Positions 1 to 12,982 are shown, counted from the first letter of the stretch. The stretch is 64,000 nt of DNA from Trinickia acidisoli (GCF_017315725.1 NZ_JAFLRG010000001.1:1302001-1366000), one strand, 5' to 3'. Program-made: numbers and translations. Notes: a model not told the origin generated them from the letters alone.

Positions 1-815
1 GCGGCCGGCGCGAGGCCCGCGGCGCGCACGGGCTTTTTCGCCTTGATCTGGCCGACGAGGTGCATGCCGCGCACGCGCTTGACCGCCGTCACCATATAGG
101 CCGCACCGAAGATCGGCCACCAGCGATCGCCGGCCGCCTCCATGAAGGCGAATCGCGTCAGCCAGTTTTCATGAGCAAGAGGCGGACGATAGCAGCCGAA
201 GCGCCCGCGTTCAAGCTCGAATCCGAGCAGCTTGAGCCAATCCTTGATCCGCGTGAAAGCGATCAGATCGTGCGCGGCCGGCACGAACGGGCGTCTCGTC
301 ATCTTGCCGAACGCCTGGCGTGCGCCCCACAAGCTCAGGGAATTGAACCCCAAAATGACGAGCTGGCCTTCCGGCATCAGCACGCGCTCGGCTTCGCGCA
401 ACAACCGGTGTGGATCGCGCGTGAACTCGAGCGTATGCGGCATGACCAGCAGATCGACGCTCTGCGCTTCGAACGGCAGATCGAGCAGGTCGCACCATAG
501 CGTCGTGCGCGCGGCCGGCCCGTAGCGATCGTCGAGCCCCGCGAGCCCGGACGGCCCGATCGCCTCACCCTCGCGCCAGCGCGGCGGATAGGTGAAAGGC
601 GCGCTCGCGCCGCTCGCCGCGTCCAGCACGAGCGCGCGCGAGATCATGCGGTTTTCGCGCAGCGCGTCGAGTTGCGGCAGCCCGAGTTGCAGCGCGTGAT
701 AGCCGAACACGTTCGACACGACGCTGTCGAGTTGCGCCTGTTCCCAGTCGAGCACGTAGCGTCCCGGCGGCGATGCCGTCCAGGCGGGCCAGTCTATAAT
801 CGGTCGATCTGACAT
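1..815 (-). CDS. Class I SAM-dependent methyltransferase (YafS-like), partial
   Basis: The reading frame opens at the ATG complementary to 813-815 and runs off the left edge, so about 271 N-terminal residues are visible and the C-terminus is missing. It starts MSDRPIIDWPAWTASPPGRY and contains a degenerate methyltransferase core: the acidic stretch WCDLLDLPFEAQSVDLLVMP, then HTLEFTRDP and the post-core strand PEGQLVILGFN, as in the Methyltransf_11 family. The substrate is unknown. The order methyltransferase / gloB / mltD matches the yafS-gloB-mltD neighbourhood of E. coli, which supports the call. It is transcribed divergently from gloB, with only 19 bases between the two start codons, so each promoter must lie at least partly inside the other gene. 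Confidence 0.8.
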   Translation of the reverse strand, partial: MSDRPIIDWPAWTASPPGRYVLDWEQAQLDSVVSNVFGYHALQLGLPQLDALRENRMISRALVLDAASGASAPFTYPPRWREGEAIGPSGLAGLDDRYGPAARTTLWCDLLDLPFEAQSVDLLVMPHTLEFTRDPHRLLREAERVLMPEGQLVILGFNSLSLWGARQAFGKMTRRPFVPAAHDLIAFTRIKDWLKLLGFELERGRFGCYRPPLAHENWLTRFAFMEAAGDRWWPIFGAAYMVTAVKRVRGMHLVGQIKAKKPVRAAGLAPA

Positions 816-834
816 CGTGGTGAGTGCGTCGCCT

Positions 835-1626
835 ATGAATACGCTCGAATACGTGCCGATTCCGGCGTTTGCGGACAACTACATCTGGCTCGTATCGGAC
901 GGGCGCGATGCCGTCGCCGTCGACCCGGGCGAGGCAGCCCCGGTCAGGGCGCATCTCGCTAAGCAGGGCTGGCGACTCGCCGCTATTTTACTCACGCACC
1001 ATCATGCCGACCATGTCGGCGGCGTCGCCGCGCTCATAGGCGATACCCGTATTCCCGTGTACGGCCCCGCCGCGGAAGCGATTCCCGTCGTTACGCACCC
1101 CCTTTCGGGCGGCGACCACGTTCGTCTTTCGTCGCCCCATCTCGAATTGGATGTGCTCGACGTGCCGGGGCACACGCGCGGCCATATCGCGTATTTTCAA
1201 GTGGGGCAGGCGGGAGCGGCACCGCACGTCTTTTGTGGCGATACGCTGTTTGCCTGCGGTTGCGGGCGCTTGTTCGAAGGCACGCCGGCGCAGATGCTTG
1301 CCTCGCTCGATGCGCTGGCGGCGCTGCCGGGCGAGACGCAAGTGCATTGCGCACACGAATACACGCTGTCGAACATTCGTTTCGCGCTCGCTTGCGATCC
1401 GGGGAACGCGCAGTTGCGCGCGTGGCATGATCGCGCCACGGCATTGCGCGAGCGCGACGTCCCCACGCTTCCTACGACGATTGCTCACGAGTGCGCCGTC
1501 AATCCCTTCCTCCGAGCCGATGATCCGTCGGTTCAGCGCACGCTCGCCGAACAGTTGCACGAAACGGTACCCGATCGGCTCTCGTCGTTTACGCTGATGC
1601 GCGAATGGAAAAATCGCTTCCGTTAA
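835..1626 (+). CDS. gloB: Hydroxyacylglutathione hydrolase (glyoxalase II)
   Basis: A 263-residue metallo-beta-lactamase-fold enzyme that hydrolyses S-D-lactoylglutathione to D-lactate and glutathione, the second step of cytosolic methylglyoxal detoxification. The metal-binding signature THHHADH lies at residues 54-60, followed by DVPGHTRGHI (third metal histidine) and the CGDTLFACGCGRLFEG segment carrying the bridging Asp. Length fits the family (about 250-260). I chose the ATG at 835, with GGTGAG at 819-824 as ribosome binding site, over an in-frame GTG at 817, because family members begin close to MNTLEYVPIPAFADNYIW. A perfect TATAAT lies at 795-800 inside the divergent methyltransferase gene, but I see no good -35 hexamer for it. 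Confidence 0.95.
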   Translation: MNTLEYVPIPAFADNYIWLVSDGRDAVAVDPGEAAPVRAHLAKQGWRLAAILLTHHHADHVGGVAALIGDTRIPVYGPAAEAIPVVTHPLSGGDHVRLSSPHLELDVLDVPGHTRGHIAYFQVGQAGAAPHVFCGDTLFACGCGRLFEGTPAQMLASLDALAALPGETQVHCAHEYTLSNIRFALACDPGNAQLRAWHDRATALRERDVPTLPTTIAHECAVNPFLRADDPSVQRTLAEQLHETVPDRLSSFTLMREWKNRFR

Positions 1627-1714
1627 ACGCTTTGCATTTGGCGCAAATTTCGCTCGACGCTTCGGAAAAATGCGGCAAGTCGCGGATTTGACTGGTTTTT
1701 CTTATCGTTTTTTG

Positions 1715-1743
1715 TTGACGTAGACGGTTCGCTTTCGTACTAT
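1715..1743 (+). promoter_or_regulatory. Probable sigma-70 promoter of mltD
   Basis: TTGACG at 1715-1720 and TACTAT at 1738-1743 are separated by 17 bases, the optimal spacing, and lie 37 bases before the mltD ATG. The segment is locally T-rich. No terminator is evident in the short gap after gloB. Confidence 0.7.
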
Positions 1744-1779
1744 CGCCTGCAATTTCCAGCTTTGGAAGCAGAGACGTTC

Positions 1780-3474
1780 ATGCGATTTATCTTCAGTGCG
1801 CTATTGGTTCTCATGCTTGCCGCCTGCGCAAGCCAGGGGCCGACGGCGCCCCCAGCCTCCGACGCTTCCAACCCGAATTCCGCCACCGACACCCTCCGCA
1901 TCACCGCCGCCAAGCAGACCATCGACGTCGACAAGAGCTCTGTCGATCAACTGACGACCGCCGACGCCGATCTGTGGGCGCGCATTCGCCGCGGTTTTCA
2001 GATCCCTGATCTGAACAATGACTTGGTGGACATGCAGACCAACTGGTACGCGCAGCGTCCCGATTACGTCCAGCGCATGACGGACCGCTCCCAGAAGTAT
2101 CTGTATTACATCGTGGAAGAACTCGAGGCTCGGCACATGCCGACCGAGCTTGCGTTGCTGCCGTTCGTCGAATCGGCGTACAACCCGCAGGCGTTGTCGG
2201 TCGCGAAAGCGGCCGGCATGTGGCAATTCGTGCCCGATACGGGCCGCACCTACAACCTCAAGCAGAACATGTGGCAGGACGAGCGCCGCGACGTGCTGGC
2301 TTCGACCGGTGCCGCGCTCGACTATCTGTCGCGTCTGCACGATATGTTCGGCGATTGGTATCTCGCGCTCGCGGCCTACAACTGGGGCGAGGGCAACGTG
2401 CAGCGCGCGATCGCACGCAATCAGGCGGCCGGCTTGCCGACCGATTACGAAAGCCTGCGCATGCCGAACGAGACGCGCTACTACGTACCCAAGCTGCAGG
2501 CCGTCAAGAATATCGTGATGAACCCGCAAGCCTACGGGTTGACGTTGCCGTCGATCCCCAATCACCCGTACTTCGTGACGGTGACGACCGAGCACGACAT
2601 CGACGTCGACGTGGCCGCGAAGCTGGCGAATATGACGCCGGACGAGTTTCGCGCGCTCAATCCCTCGTTCAAGAAGCCTGTCATCGTGGGGGCGACGCAG
2701 CCGCAGATTCTGCTGCCGTTCGATAACGCGAGCGCGTTCGAGCACAACTTGAAGACCTACGACGGCCAGCTCTCGTCGTGGACCACCTATACGGTCACCG
2801 AGCGTACGCGTCCGCAAGCGCTCGCCGAGAAAATCGGCGTGGATCCGCAGACGCTGATGTCGGTCAACAAGATTCCGGCGGGCATGCGGCTCAAGCCCGG
2901 CTCGACGCTCGTCGTTCCGCGCGGCGATGACGGCGATGACGAAGACATCAGCGCCGATGTTGCCGAAAGCGCCGTGCTCGCGATGGAGCCCGACGTCCCC
3001 GACACGCGCAAGATGCTGATACGCGTGCGCCGCAAGCAGACGATGGAGGAGGTTGCGGCGCGCTATCACGTGTCGCTCGGCGAGTTGAAGGTCTGGAACA
3101 AGACGCATCGTACGTCGGTCATGCCGGGGCAGGTCATCGTGCTGCATGTGCCCGTCGGCCGAGCGATGCCTGTGGAGCCGGGGCCGCAAAAGATCGCGAC
3201 ATCGATCCCCCAAGGCGCGCGTATCGAACGGATCGAGGCGCACGCTTCCGACGTCAAGCCGAAATCGCGCCACGAAAAGGCTGCCAAAGCCAGCGGTCGT
3301 ACGGCCGTCGTCAAGACTGCCGCGCATGCAGAGAAATTGGCTCGGCCGAGCGCCGCGGCTTCGAAGTCGGCCGCCAAGGCGCCGAAGGTTACGGCAAGCC
3401 GCGAGAAGGGCGCGAAGGGTGATAAGGGTGAAAAAGTCGCGGCCGGGACACCCAAGGTGAAGCGCAAGTCGTAA
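1780..3474 (+). CDS. mltD: Membrane-bound lytic murein transglycosylase D, lipoprotein
   Basis: A 564-residue outer-membrane lipoprotein that cleaves peptidoglycan glycan strands to 1,6-anhydro-muropeptides. The N-terminus is a lipoprotein signal peptide with lipobox LMLAAC (lipidated Cys16). An SLT domain follows, with catalytic Glu131 in PFVESAYNP and then KAAGMWQFVPDTGR. Two LysM peptidoglycan-binding modules lie near residues 335-385 and 411-458. The last 90 or so residues are a Lys/Ala-rich, low-complexity tail, probably disordered. The ATG at 1780 is preferred over an in-frame TTG at 1762 because it begins the signal peptide directly. E. coli MltD is shorter and lacks this basic tail. 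Confidence 0.94.
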   Translation: MRFIFSALLVLMLAACASQGPTAPPASDASNPNSATDTLRITAAKQTIDVDKSSVDQLTTADADLWARIRRGFQIPDLNNDLVDMQTNWYAQRPDYVQRMTDRSQKYLYYIVEELEARHMPTELALLPFVESAYNPQALSVAKAAGMWQFVPDTGRTYNLKQNMWQDERRDVLASTGAALDYLSRLHDMFGDWYLALAAYNWGEGNVQRAIARNQAAGLPTDYESLRMPNETRYYVPKLQAVKNIVMNPQAYGLTLPSIPNHPYFVTVTTEHDIDVDVAAKLANMTPDEFRALNPSFKKPVIVGATQPQILLPFDNASAFEHNLKTYDGQLSSWTTYTVTERTRPQALAEKIGVDPQTLMSVNKIPAGMRLKPGSTLVVPRGDDGDDEDISADVAESAVLAMEPDVPDTRKMLIRVRRKQTMEEVAARYHVSLGELKVWNKTHRTSVMPGQVIVLHVPVGRAMPVEPGPQKIATSIPQGARIERIEAHASDVKPKSRHEKAAKASGRTAVVKTAAHAEKLARPSAAASKSAAKAPKVTASREKGAKGDKGEKVAAGTPKVKRKS

Positions 3475-3529
3475 ACTAGTCGACAGCATTGCGTGCAACG
3501 CGTCACAACGAGGCGCGAGCAACTTCGAA

Positions 3530-3558
3530 TTGTGGGGACGGGGTATTTCCGCTATAAT
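3530..3558 (+). promoter_or_regulatory. Probable carAB promoter with a long leader
   Basis: TTGTGG (3530-3535), a 17-base spacer and a perfect TATAAT (3553-3558) make a good sigma-70 promoter. Transcription would start near 3565, leaving a leader of about 260 bases before carA. The mltD-carA gap (3475-3827) holds no convincing gene. The leader contains a small hairpin, GTCCG/CGGAC around 3656-3670. Because carAB is usually controlled by pyrimidines and arginine, the leader may be regulatory, but I see no recognised riboswitch in it. Confidence 0.6.
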
Positions 3559-3827
3559 TTGAAAGTTTGCACTATCCAACCCGCACCCTAGCGCCTACCT
3601 CCTCCTCACCGTTCATCCGCCGCGCGCCGTCATCGCGAGCCGTGCCGCCGAGGCCGTCCGGTCAACGGACCGAAGCTTCGAGCATCGTTCGCTTCGACGC
3701 TGCAGCGTGCGAGTTCGCGCCACGCCGTCCGCACCGGTCAGTCGATCGCGGGAACGGCAAACGCCGCGAGAGCTTGCGTCGTCGGATAAACAGGTCGGCA
3801 ACAGGGTGTTCCTGAAGGAGCTTCCCC

Positions 3828-4976
3828 GTGTTGCCGTCTTTTCCTCCCGCTCTGCTCGCACTCGCCGACGGCACGATTTTTCGCGGCTATGCCATCGGCG
3901 CGGCTGGTCATACCATCGGCGAAGTCGTGTTCAATACCGCGATCACCGGTTATCAAGAAATCCTGACCGATCCGAGCTACGCGCGCCAGATCGTCACGCT
4001 GACCTATCCCCACATCGGCAACGTCGGCGTGAACGCCGAGGATGTCGAATCGACGAAGGTTCATGCCGCCGGCTTGATCATCCGCGATTTGCCCGCGCGG
4101 GCGTCGAACTTCCGCATGCAGCGCACGCTCGGCGAGTACCTCGAGGCTGAAAACGTCGTCGCCATTGCCGGCATCGATACGCGGCGCCTCACGCGCCTCT
4201 TGCGCGACAAGGGCGCGCAAAACGGCTGCATTCTCGCGGGCAGCATTGACGAAGCGAAAGCCGTCGAGCTCGCTCGCTCGTTCCCGGGCCTTGCCGGTAT
4301 GGACCTCGCGAAGGTCGTCAGCACGGCCAAGCCGTACGAGTGGACACAAACCGAATGGCGCCTCGGCGCGGGCTTCGGTGCCCAGCGCGCGCCCAAATAC
4401 CGTGTCGTCGCGTTCGATTACGGCGTCAAGTACAACATCTTGCGCATGCTCGCCGAGCGCGGCTGCCACGTGACGGTGCTGCCCGCGCAAGCGAGCGCGG
4501 CCGAGGCCCTGGCGCTCAATCCCGACGGCATCTTCTTGTCGAATGGCCCCGGCGATCCCGAGCCTTGCGATTACGCGATCGCGGCAACGAAGGAATTCAT
4601 CGAGCGCGGCGTTCCGACGTTCGGCATCTGCCTCGGCCATCAGATCATGGGCCTCGCCGTCGGCGGCAAGACCGTCAAGATGAAAACGGGCCACCACGGC
4701 GCGAACCATCCGGTGAAGGACCTGGCCGACGGCCGCGTCGTCATCACGTCGCAGAACCACGGGTTCGCCGTCGATGCGAACACACTGCCCGCGAACGCGC
4801 GCGTCACGCACATCTCGCTGTTCGACGGCACGCTGCAAGGTTTCGAGCTGACGGACAAACCGGCTTTCTGCTTCCAGGGCCACCCCGAAGCATCGCCGGG
4901 GCCGCACGACATCGGCTACCTGTTCGATCGGTTCACCGCGTTGATGGACGCGAAGCGCGCGAGCGCCGCCGCGTAA
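3828..4976 (+). CDS. carA: Carbamoyl-phosphate synthase small (glutaminase) subunit
   Basis: A 382-residue glutamine amidotransferase subunit that supplies ammonia to CarB for carbamoyl phosphate, the precursor of pyrimidines and arginine. The N-terminal CPSase small-chain domain begins [15 protein letters not shown]. The C-terminal class I GATase domain has the nucleophile Cys268 in [10 protein letters not shown] and the His-Glu pair in [11 protein letters not shown]. It starts at GTG 3828 with AAGGAG at 3815-3820, seven bases upstream. It is followed after 48 bases by carB, so the two are almost certainly one operon. Confidence 0.97.
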   Translation: MLPSFPPALLALADGTIFRGYAIGAAGHTIGEVVFNTAITGYQEILTDPSYARQIVTLTYPHIGNVGVNAEDVESTKVHAAGLIIRDLPARASNFRMQRTLGEYLEAENVVAIAGIDTRRLTRLLRDKGAQNGCILAGSIDEAKAVELARSFPGLAGMDLAKVVSTAKPYEWTQTEWRLGAGFGAQRAPKYRVVAFDYGVKYNILRMLAERGCHVTVLPAQASAAEALALNPDGIFLSNGPGDPEPCDYAIAATKEFIERGVPTFGICLGHQIMGLAVGGKTVKMKTGHHGANHPVKDLADGRVVITSQNHGFAVDANTLPANARVTHISLFDGTLQGFELTDKPAFCFQGHPEASPGPHDIGYLFDRFTALMDAKRASAAA

Positions 4977-5024
4977 TCGAGCGCTGCCCATCGAAGACAT
5001 CAGAAAGACATTAGCGAGAGCGTT

Positions 5025-8279
<3,255 letters not shown>

Positions 8280-8326
8280 TCGTTCGATGATCCCATTGAA
8301 GGTGGGGTCGCATCACGTCCGACATG

Positions 8327-8393
8327 CCGCGGTTAAGCGGCGTCCTGCCGAAGTCGTTCACGCGGCGGGATGCACTTAACCGCGGTGCTTTTT
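8327..8393 (+). terminator. Large inverted repeat with T-run between carB and greA
   Basis: CCGCGGTTAAG at 8327-8337 is perfectly complementary to CTTAACCGCGG at 8375-8385, and TGCTTTTTT follows. The 37-base loop is long for an intrinsic terminator and contains secondary pairing potential (CCTGCCG with CGGCGGG). It probably ends the carAB transcript. Because greA begins only about 30 bases after the T-run, it could also act as a structured leader or attenuator for greA. Confidence 0.6.
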
Positions 8394-8422
8394 TATTGCC
8401 GTTTTTGTTTACTGATCTATCT

Positions 8423-8899
8423 ATGAGCACCATTCCCTTGACGAGGCGGGGCGCCGATCAACTGCGCGACGAGTTGCAGCGTTTGAAGTCGGTCGAGCGT
8501 CCGTCCGTCATCAATTCGATCGCCGAGGCGCGTGCGCAAGGCGACCTGTCCGAAAACGCCGAATATGACGCGGCGAAGGAAAAGCAGGGTTTCATCGAAG
8601 GGCGTATCGCCGAGATTGAATCGAAGCTAGCGGCTGCCCAGGTGATCGATCCCGCTGCGCTCGATGCGGAGGGGCGCGTGGTGTTCGCGGCCACCGTCGA
8701 TCTCGAGGATCTCGACTCGGGCGATAAGGTGACGTACCAAATCGTCGGCGACGACGAAGCCAACCTCGACCACGGCCTCATTTCGGTCAGCTCGCCGATC
8801 GCGCGCGCTTTGATCGGCAAATTCGAGGGCGACGTGGCGGCGGTGCAGGCACCCAGCGGCGTGCGCGAGTACGAAATCATTTCGGTGCGTTACGTCTGA
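8423..8899 (+). CDS. greA: Transcription elongation factor GreA
   Basis: A 158-residue factor, the same length as E. coli GreA. It binds the RNA polymerase secondary channel and stimulates cleavage of backtracked transcripts. The N-terminal coiled coil begins [18 protein letters not shown] and carries the acidic tip [16 protein letters not shown]. The C-terminal FKBP-like domain contains [16 protein letters not shown]. The ATG at 8423 is chosen because family proteins begin here; an in-frame ATG 99 bases upstream lies inside the inverted repeat and is unlikely. Confidence 0.97.
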   Translation: MSTIPLTRRGADQLRDELQRLKSVERPSVINSIAEARAQGDLSENAEYDAAKEKQGFIEGRIAEIESKLAAAQVIDPAALDAEGRVVFAATVDLEDLDSGDKVTYQIVGDDEANLDHGLISVSSPIARALIGKFEGDVAAVQAPSGVREYEIISVRYV

Positions 8900-8922
8900 C
8901 TGTCGAGCCGAGTTCGCGTCTC

Positions 8923-9423
8923 GTGTCTTCCGCTCCCCACCGTGTATTTCGGCTGCTTGTCCTGATTTGGGTCGGCAGCGCGCTGACGATCGGTTATGTC
9001 GTCGCGCCCACGCTCTTTACGATGCTCGAGCGTTCGGTTGCCGGCGACGTGGCGGCTCGGATCTTTCGGATCGAGGCTTTCGTCGGCGTGACATGTGGCA
9101 TTTTGTCGCTCGCGCTCGGCAATATGCTCGTGCGGCGCGGCGGACTTTGCTATCGCCGGCTGCGCTGGCTCATCGCCGGTATGCTGATGTGCGTGCTGAT
9201 CGGATATTTCGGGCTGCAGCCATTCATGGATGCATTGCGCACGGCGGCGCGTGGCGCCGGACTCGATATCGCGCATTCGCCCTATGCCGCCCGCTTCGGG
9301 CTGCTGCACGGCATCGCGACGCTGTTTTATGTCGTAGAGACGTTGCTGGGTGTGGTGCTGGTATGGGTGCTACCGGCAGGCCCGGACGGGCAGGACATCC
9401 GGCCAGCCGGTTTCACGGCCTGA
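8923..9423 (+). CDS. DUF4149 domain-containing membrane protein
   Basis: A 166-residue integral membrane protein with about four transmembrane segments: FRLLVLIWVGSALTIGYVV at the N-terminus, CGILSLALGNMLV, LIAGMLMCVLIGYFGL, and a final ATLFYVVETLLGVVLVWVL. A conserved FGLLHG precedes the last helix. This matches the DUF4149 family, whose function is unknown. It starts at GTG 8923, 23 bases after greA, and is probably cotranscribed with it. In Burkholderiales this gene commonly lies between greA and yhbY. Confidence 0.82.
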   Translation: MSSAPHRVFRLLVLIWVGSALTIGYVVAPTLFTMLERSVAGDVAARIFRIEAFVGVTCGILSLALGNMLVRRGGLCYRRLRWLIAGMLMCVLIGYFGLQPFMDALRTAARGAGLDIAHSPYAARFGLLHGIATLFYVVETLLGVVLVWVLPAGPDGQDIRPAGFTA

Positions 9424-9447
9424 GATGGCCGGAGCGGGCGACATCGC

Positions 9448-9473
9448 GGCGCATCGCGCAGACGCGTTGCGCC
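9448..9473. terminator. Hairpin between convergent DUF4149 gene and yhbY
   Basis: GGCGCATCGCG (9448-9458) pairs with CGCGTTGCGCC (9463-9473), 11 base pairs with one mismatch and a four-base loop. It lies between two converging stop codons, so it could terminate both transcripts, but there is no strong T-run on either side. Confidence 0.5.
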
Positions 9474-9480
9474 GAAGGGT

Positions 9481-10017
9481 TTACTTCACCGTTTGATGCG
9501 GACGCTTGGCGCTCGTTTGGCGCTTTTTCGCGCGCTTGACGCTCCCGCCGGCCGTCACGCGCTCGTTGCCGAGCACACGCACCTTCTGCGGTTTCGGGCG
9601 GCGCACGGTATCGGACGGCGATTGCTTGACGACCTTGACCACGCGCGGCGCGGCACCGCGCTTGTTCGTATCGGCCGCGGCTTCGCGTGCCGTAGGCAGT
9701 GCGGCCTTGCCCTTGGCGCCTGCGCTCTTGCTCGCCGGCGCGGCTTGCGGCTTCCAAATGACGAGCAGTTTGCCGATGTGCTGGATCGGCGCGGCATTCA
9801 AGGTGTCGCAGATCGATTCGTAGATGGCGACACGTTCCTCGCGCTCGTCGCCGAACACGCGGATCTTGATCAGTTCGTGCGCGGCGAGGTGGACCTTGAT
9901 CTCGGCCAGCACGGCGTCGGTCAGCCCTTCGGCCCCGATCAGTACGACCGGTTTGAGCGCGTGGGCTTGGGAGCGCAAGTCGGCGCGTTGGGCAGGGGAG
10001 ACTTTGAGGGCAGGCAT
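9481..10017 (-). CDS. yhbY: YhbY/CRS1 family RNA-binding protein
   Basis: A 178-residue protein. Residues 1-100 form a CRM (CRS1-YhbY) domain, MPALKVSPAQRADLRSQAHA, then LKPVVLIGAEGLTDAV and IKIRVFGDEREERV, a fold that binds RNA and associates with pre-50S ribosomes. The remaining 75 or so residues are a basic Lys/Arg/Ala-rich extension that E. coli YhbY (about 97 residues) lacks. The start at 10017 fits the family N-terminus; an in-frame extension to 10059 has no support. It is divergent from rlmE, another 50S-assembly gene, as in the E. coli greA-yhbY-rlmE neighbourhood. Confidence 0.88.
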   Translation of the reverse strand: MPALKVSPAQRADLRSQAHALKPVVLIGAEGLTDAVLAEIKVHLAAHELIKIRVFGDEREERVAIYESICDTLNAAPIQHIGKLLVIWKPQAAPASKSAGAKGKAALPTAREAAADTNKRGAAPRVVKVVKQSPSDTVRRPKPQKVRVLGNERVTAGGSVKRAKKRQTSAKRPHQTVK

Positions 10018-10187
10018 AGGGCGATGGACGACTCGACTAAAATAGGCGCGGCTGCGCAATGGATGCGCGCACGGGTCGGCTGGTCGAACACCAGGCCGGC
10101 GGAACCGGGCGGCGCGCCGGCAAAACGCGTATTATCCGCCAAAAGTGCGGCCCGACGCAGTAGGACGCAGTAAATAGATTCCTTTCG

Positions 10188-10850
10188 ATGGCAAAAAACC
10201 GCTTCAATCAATCGTGGTTGCACGATCACATCAACGATCCTTACGTTAAGCTTGCGCAGCGCGAGGGGTACCGCGCGCGCGCCGCGTACAAACTCAAGGA
10301 AATCGACGAGCAAGACAAGCTCATCCGCCCCGGCCAAGTCATTGTCGATCTCGGTTCGGCACCGGGCAGTTGGAGCCAATACGTGCGCAACAAGCTCGCG
10401 CAGAGCGCGCGGCGCGATGCGGTGCGCGAGGGCGGGATCGACGGCACCATCATTGCGCTCGATCTTCTTCCGATGGAACCGATCGCCGATGTTCATTTCA
10501 TCCAGGGCGACTTTCGGGAAGAGAGCGTGCTTGCGCAGTTGGAGGAAATGGTCGGCGAGCGGCGCGTGGACCTTGTAATTTCCGACATGGCGCCCAATCT
10601 GTCGGGTGTGGCCGTTGCCGACGCCGCCCGGATCGAACACGTTTGCGACCTCGCGCTCGAATTTTCTCAAGCGCATCTGACGCCGGAAGGGGCGTTGCTG
10701 GTGAAGTGCTTTCACGGTAGCGGCTACAGCCAGATCGTCGAGAAGTTCAAGCAACAGTTCAAAACGGTCGCGGCGCGCAAGCCCAAGGCGTCTCGCGACA
10801 AGTCGGCCGAAACGTTCATTTTGGGCAAGTTTTTGAAGCGGCCCGAATAA
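10188..10850 (+). CDS. rlmE: 23S rRNA (uridine-2552-2'-O)-methyltransferase
   Basis: A 220-residue SAM-dependent enzyme of the FtsJ/RrmJ family that 2'-O-methylates U2552 in the ribosomal A-loop during late 50S assembly. The SAM site is [16 protein letters not shown]. The K-D-K-E catalytic set appears in [33 protein letters not shown] and [10 protein letters not shown]. It lies upstream of ftsH in the same direction, as in E. coli. The 180-base gap to ftsH includes a possible TAGAAT -10 element at 10968-10973, suggesting that ftsH also has its own promoter. Confidence 0.96.
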   Translation: MAKNRFNQSWLHDHINDPYVKLAQREGYRARAAYKLKEIDEQDKLIRPGQVIVDLGSAPGSWSQYVRNKLAQSARRDAVREGGIDGTIIALDLLPMEPIADVHFIQGDFREESVLAQLEEMVGERRVDLVISDMAPNLSGVAVADAARIEHVCDLALEFSQAHLTPEGALLVKCFHGSGYSQIVEKFKQQFKTVAARKPKASRDKSAETFILGKFLKRPE

Positions 10851-11030
10851 CCGGGCGCGATTGACGGCTGCTTGACCCCGGCCGCGGCGTCGAAAACGCC
10901 CGCGGCACGCCGGAAAACGCTATTTTTCCGGTAGTGAAACGTTATGGCAGGGGCTAGCCGACTGGATTAGAATGCTTTTGTGGTGCCGCAAGGTAAATGT
11001 AGGCGCCCGTCTATGAGGAAGGAGTGGGCT

Positions 11031-12929
11031 TTGAACAACAATATGTTTTCGAAGGCGGCAGTGTGGCTGGTGATCGCACTGGTGCTGTTTACGGTGTTCA
11101 AGCAGTTCGACAAGCCCCGCGTCCAGGAAGGTGTTTCGTACTCGCAATTCATGGACGACGCCAAGGACGGCAAGATCAAGAACGTCGTGGTGCAGGGGCG
11201 TAATCTGACGGTCACTCCCGCAGACGGTCAAAAGTATCAGATCGTGTCGCCGGGCGACATTTGGATGGTCGGCGATCTGATGAAGTATGGCGTTCAGGTG
11301 AGCGGCAAGGCCGACGATGAGCCCAGCGCGCTCGTCTCCGCCCTTTACTACCTGGGGCCGACGATTCTCATCATCGGGTTCTGGTTCTACATGATGAGGC
11401 AGATGCAAGGCGGCGGCAAAGGTGGTGCCTTCTCGTTCGGCAAATCGCGCGCGCGCCTCATCGACGAAAACAACAACGCGATTAATTTCACCGACGTCGC
11501 CGGCTGCGACGAAGCGAAGGAGGAAGTCTCCGAGCTGGTCGATTTCCTACGCGATCCACAGAAATTCCAAAAGCTTGGCGGGCGCATCCCGCGCGGCGTA
11601 CTGCTAGTAGGTCCACCGGGGACGGGTAAGACGCTGCTCGCGCGCGCCATCGCCGGCGAGGCGAAGGTGCCGTTCTTCAGTATTTCGGGTTCCGACTTCG
11701 TCGAAATGTTCGTCGGCGTGGGTGCTGCTCGCGTGCGCGATATGTTCGAGCAGGCTAAGAAGCATGCGCCTTGCATCGTGTTCATCGATGAAATCGACGC
11801 GGTCGGCCGTCATCGCGGCGCCGGCATGGGCGGCGGCAACGACGAGCGCGAGCAGACGTTGAATCAAATGCTCGTCGAAATGGACGGCTTCGAGGCGAAC
11901 TCGGGCGTGATCGTCATCGCAGCGACGAACCGCTCCGACGTGCTCGACAAGGCGCTGCTGCGCCCGGGCCGTTTCGATCGTCAGGTCTACGTCGGCCTGC
12001 CCGACATCCGCGGCCGGGAGCAGATTCTCAAGGTGCACCTGCGCAAGGTGCCGATCTCGAACGACGTGGACGCGTCGGTCATTGCGCGTGGTACGCCGGG
12101 CTTTTCGGGTGCCGATCTCGCGAACCTCGTGAACGAGGCGGCGCTGTTCGCGGCGCGGCGCGGTAAGCGGATCGTCGAGATGCAGGATTTCGAAGACGCG
12201 AAGGACAAGATCTTCATGGGTCCGGAGCGCAAATCGGCCGTCATCCGCGAGGAAGCGAAGCGCGCCACGGCGTATCACGAGGCGGGGCACGCGGTGGTGG
12301 CCAAGCTCTTGCCGAAGGCCGATCCCGTGCACAAGGTGACGATCATTCCGCGCGGCCGTGCGCTGGGCGTGACGTGGCAGTTGCCCGAGCACGACAACGA
12401 GACGTATTCGAAGCAATACTTGCTCGATCGGCTTGCCATCTTGTTCGGCGGCCGCGTGGCCGAAGAGCTGTTCCTGGATCTCATCAGCACCGGCGCGTCG
12501 GACGACTTCAACAAGGCGACGCAGACGGCCCGTGCGATGGTGGCTCGCTTTGGCATGACCGATGCGCTCGGACCGATGGTGTACGTCGACGACGAAAACG
12601 ATGCGTCGCCATTCGGCCGAGGCTTCACTCGAACCATCTCCGAAGCGACGCAGCAGAAGGTCGATGCCGAGATTCGGTCCTTGCTCGACGAGCAATACAA
12701 CCTTGCGCGCCGTTTGCTCGAGGAAAACCGCGACAAGGTCGAGGCCATGACGGCAGCGCTGATGGAGTGGGAAACGATCGACGCTGATCAAATCAACGAC
12801 ATCATGGCCGGTCGCCCGCCGCGTTCGCCCAAGAATGCCCCGGCGGCTACCGACGCTTCGTCGTCGTCGGGCGGTAGCGGTAGCGCTGGTGCCGAAGTGC
12901 GGCCGGGCAGCGCGACGGCTCCGGCGTGA
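11031..12929 (+). CDS. ftsH: ATP-dependent zinc metalloprotease FtsH
   Basis: A 632-residue inner-membrane AAA+ protease that degrades misassembled membrane proteins and short-lived regulators. It has two transmembrane helices (near residues 8-24 and 100-122) flanking a small periplasmic domain. Walker A GPPGTGKT is at 194-201, Walker [11 protein letters not shown] and the arginine-finger segment LRPGRFDR follow, and the zinc site HEAGH is at 416-420 with a third ligand Asp in [11 protein letters not shown]. The start is TTG 11031, placed by the strong GAGGAAGGAG six bases upstream and by the family N-terminus [12 protein letters not shown]. The C-terminus is Ser/Gly/Ala-rich. Confidence 0.96.
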   Translation: MNNNMFSKAAVWLVIALVLFTVFKQFDKPRVQEGVSYSQFMDDAKDGKIKNVVVQGRNLTVTPADGQKYQIVSPGDIWMVGDLMKYGVQVSGKADDEPSALVSALYYLGPTILIIGFWFYMMRQMQGGGKGGAFSFGKSRARLIDENNNAINFTDVAGCDEAKEEVSELVDFLRDPQKFQKLGGRIPRGVLLVGPPGTGKTLLARAIAGEAKVPFFSISGSDFVEMFVGVGAARVRDMFEQAKKHAPCIVFIDEIDAVGRHRGAGMGGGNDEREQTLNQMLVEMDGFEANSGVIVIAATNRSDVLDKALLRPGRFDRQVYVGLPDIRGREQILKVHLRKVPISNDVDASVIARGTPGFSGADLANLVNEAALFAARRGKRIVEMQDFEDAKDKIFMGPERKSAVIREEAKRATAYHEAGHAVVAKLLPKADPVHKVTIIPRGRALGVTWQLPEHDNETYSKQYLLDRLAILFGGRVAEELFLDLISTGASDDFNKATQTARAMVARFGMTDALGPMVYVDDENDASPFGRGFTRTISEATQQKVDAEIRSLLDEQYNLARRLLEENRDKVEAMTAALMEWETIDADQINDIMAGRPPRSPKNAPAATDASSSSGGSGSAGAEVRPGSATAPA

Positions 12930-12947
12930 CGGTATGTGGTTAGGATG

Positions 12948-12982
12948 ACGGGCCGGTGCGAGCCCCGCACCGGCCCGTTTTT
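12948..12982 (+). terminator. Rho-independent terminator of ftsH
   Basis: ACGGGCCGGTGCG (12948-12960) pairs perfectly with CGCACCGGCCCGT (12966-12978) around a five-base loop, and a run of five T follows. This is a textbook intrinsic terminator 18 bases after the ftsH stop. Confidence 0.92.

Noticed and set aside
1801..3579. A 592-codon minus-strand frame opposite mltD
   Set aside because: mltD on the plus strand has a lipobox, SLT and LysM motifs. The antisense frame has none and only reflects codon bias.
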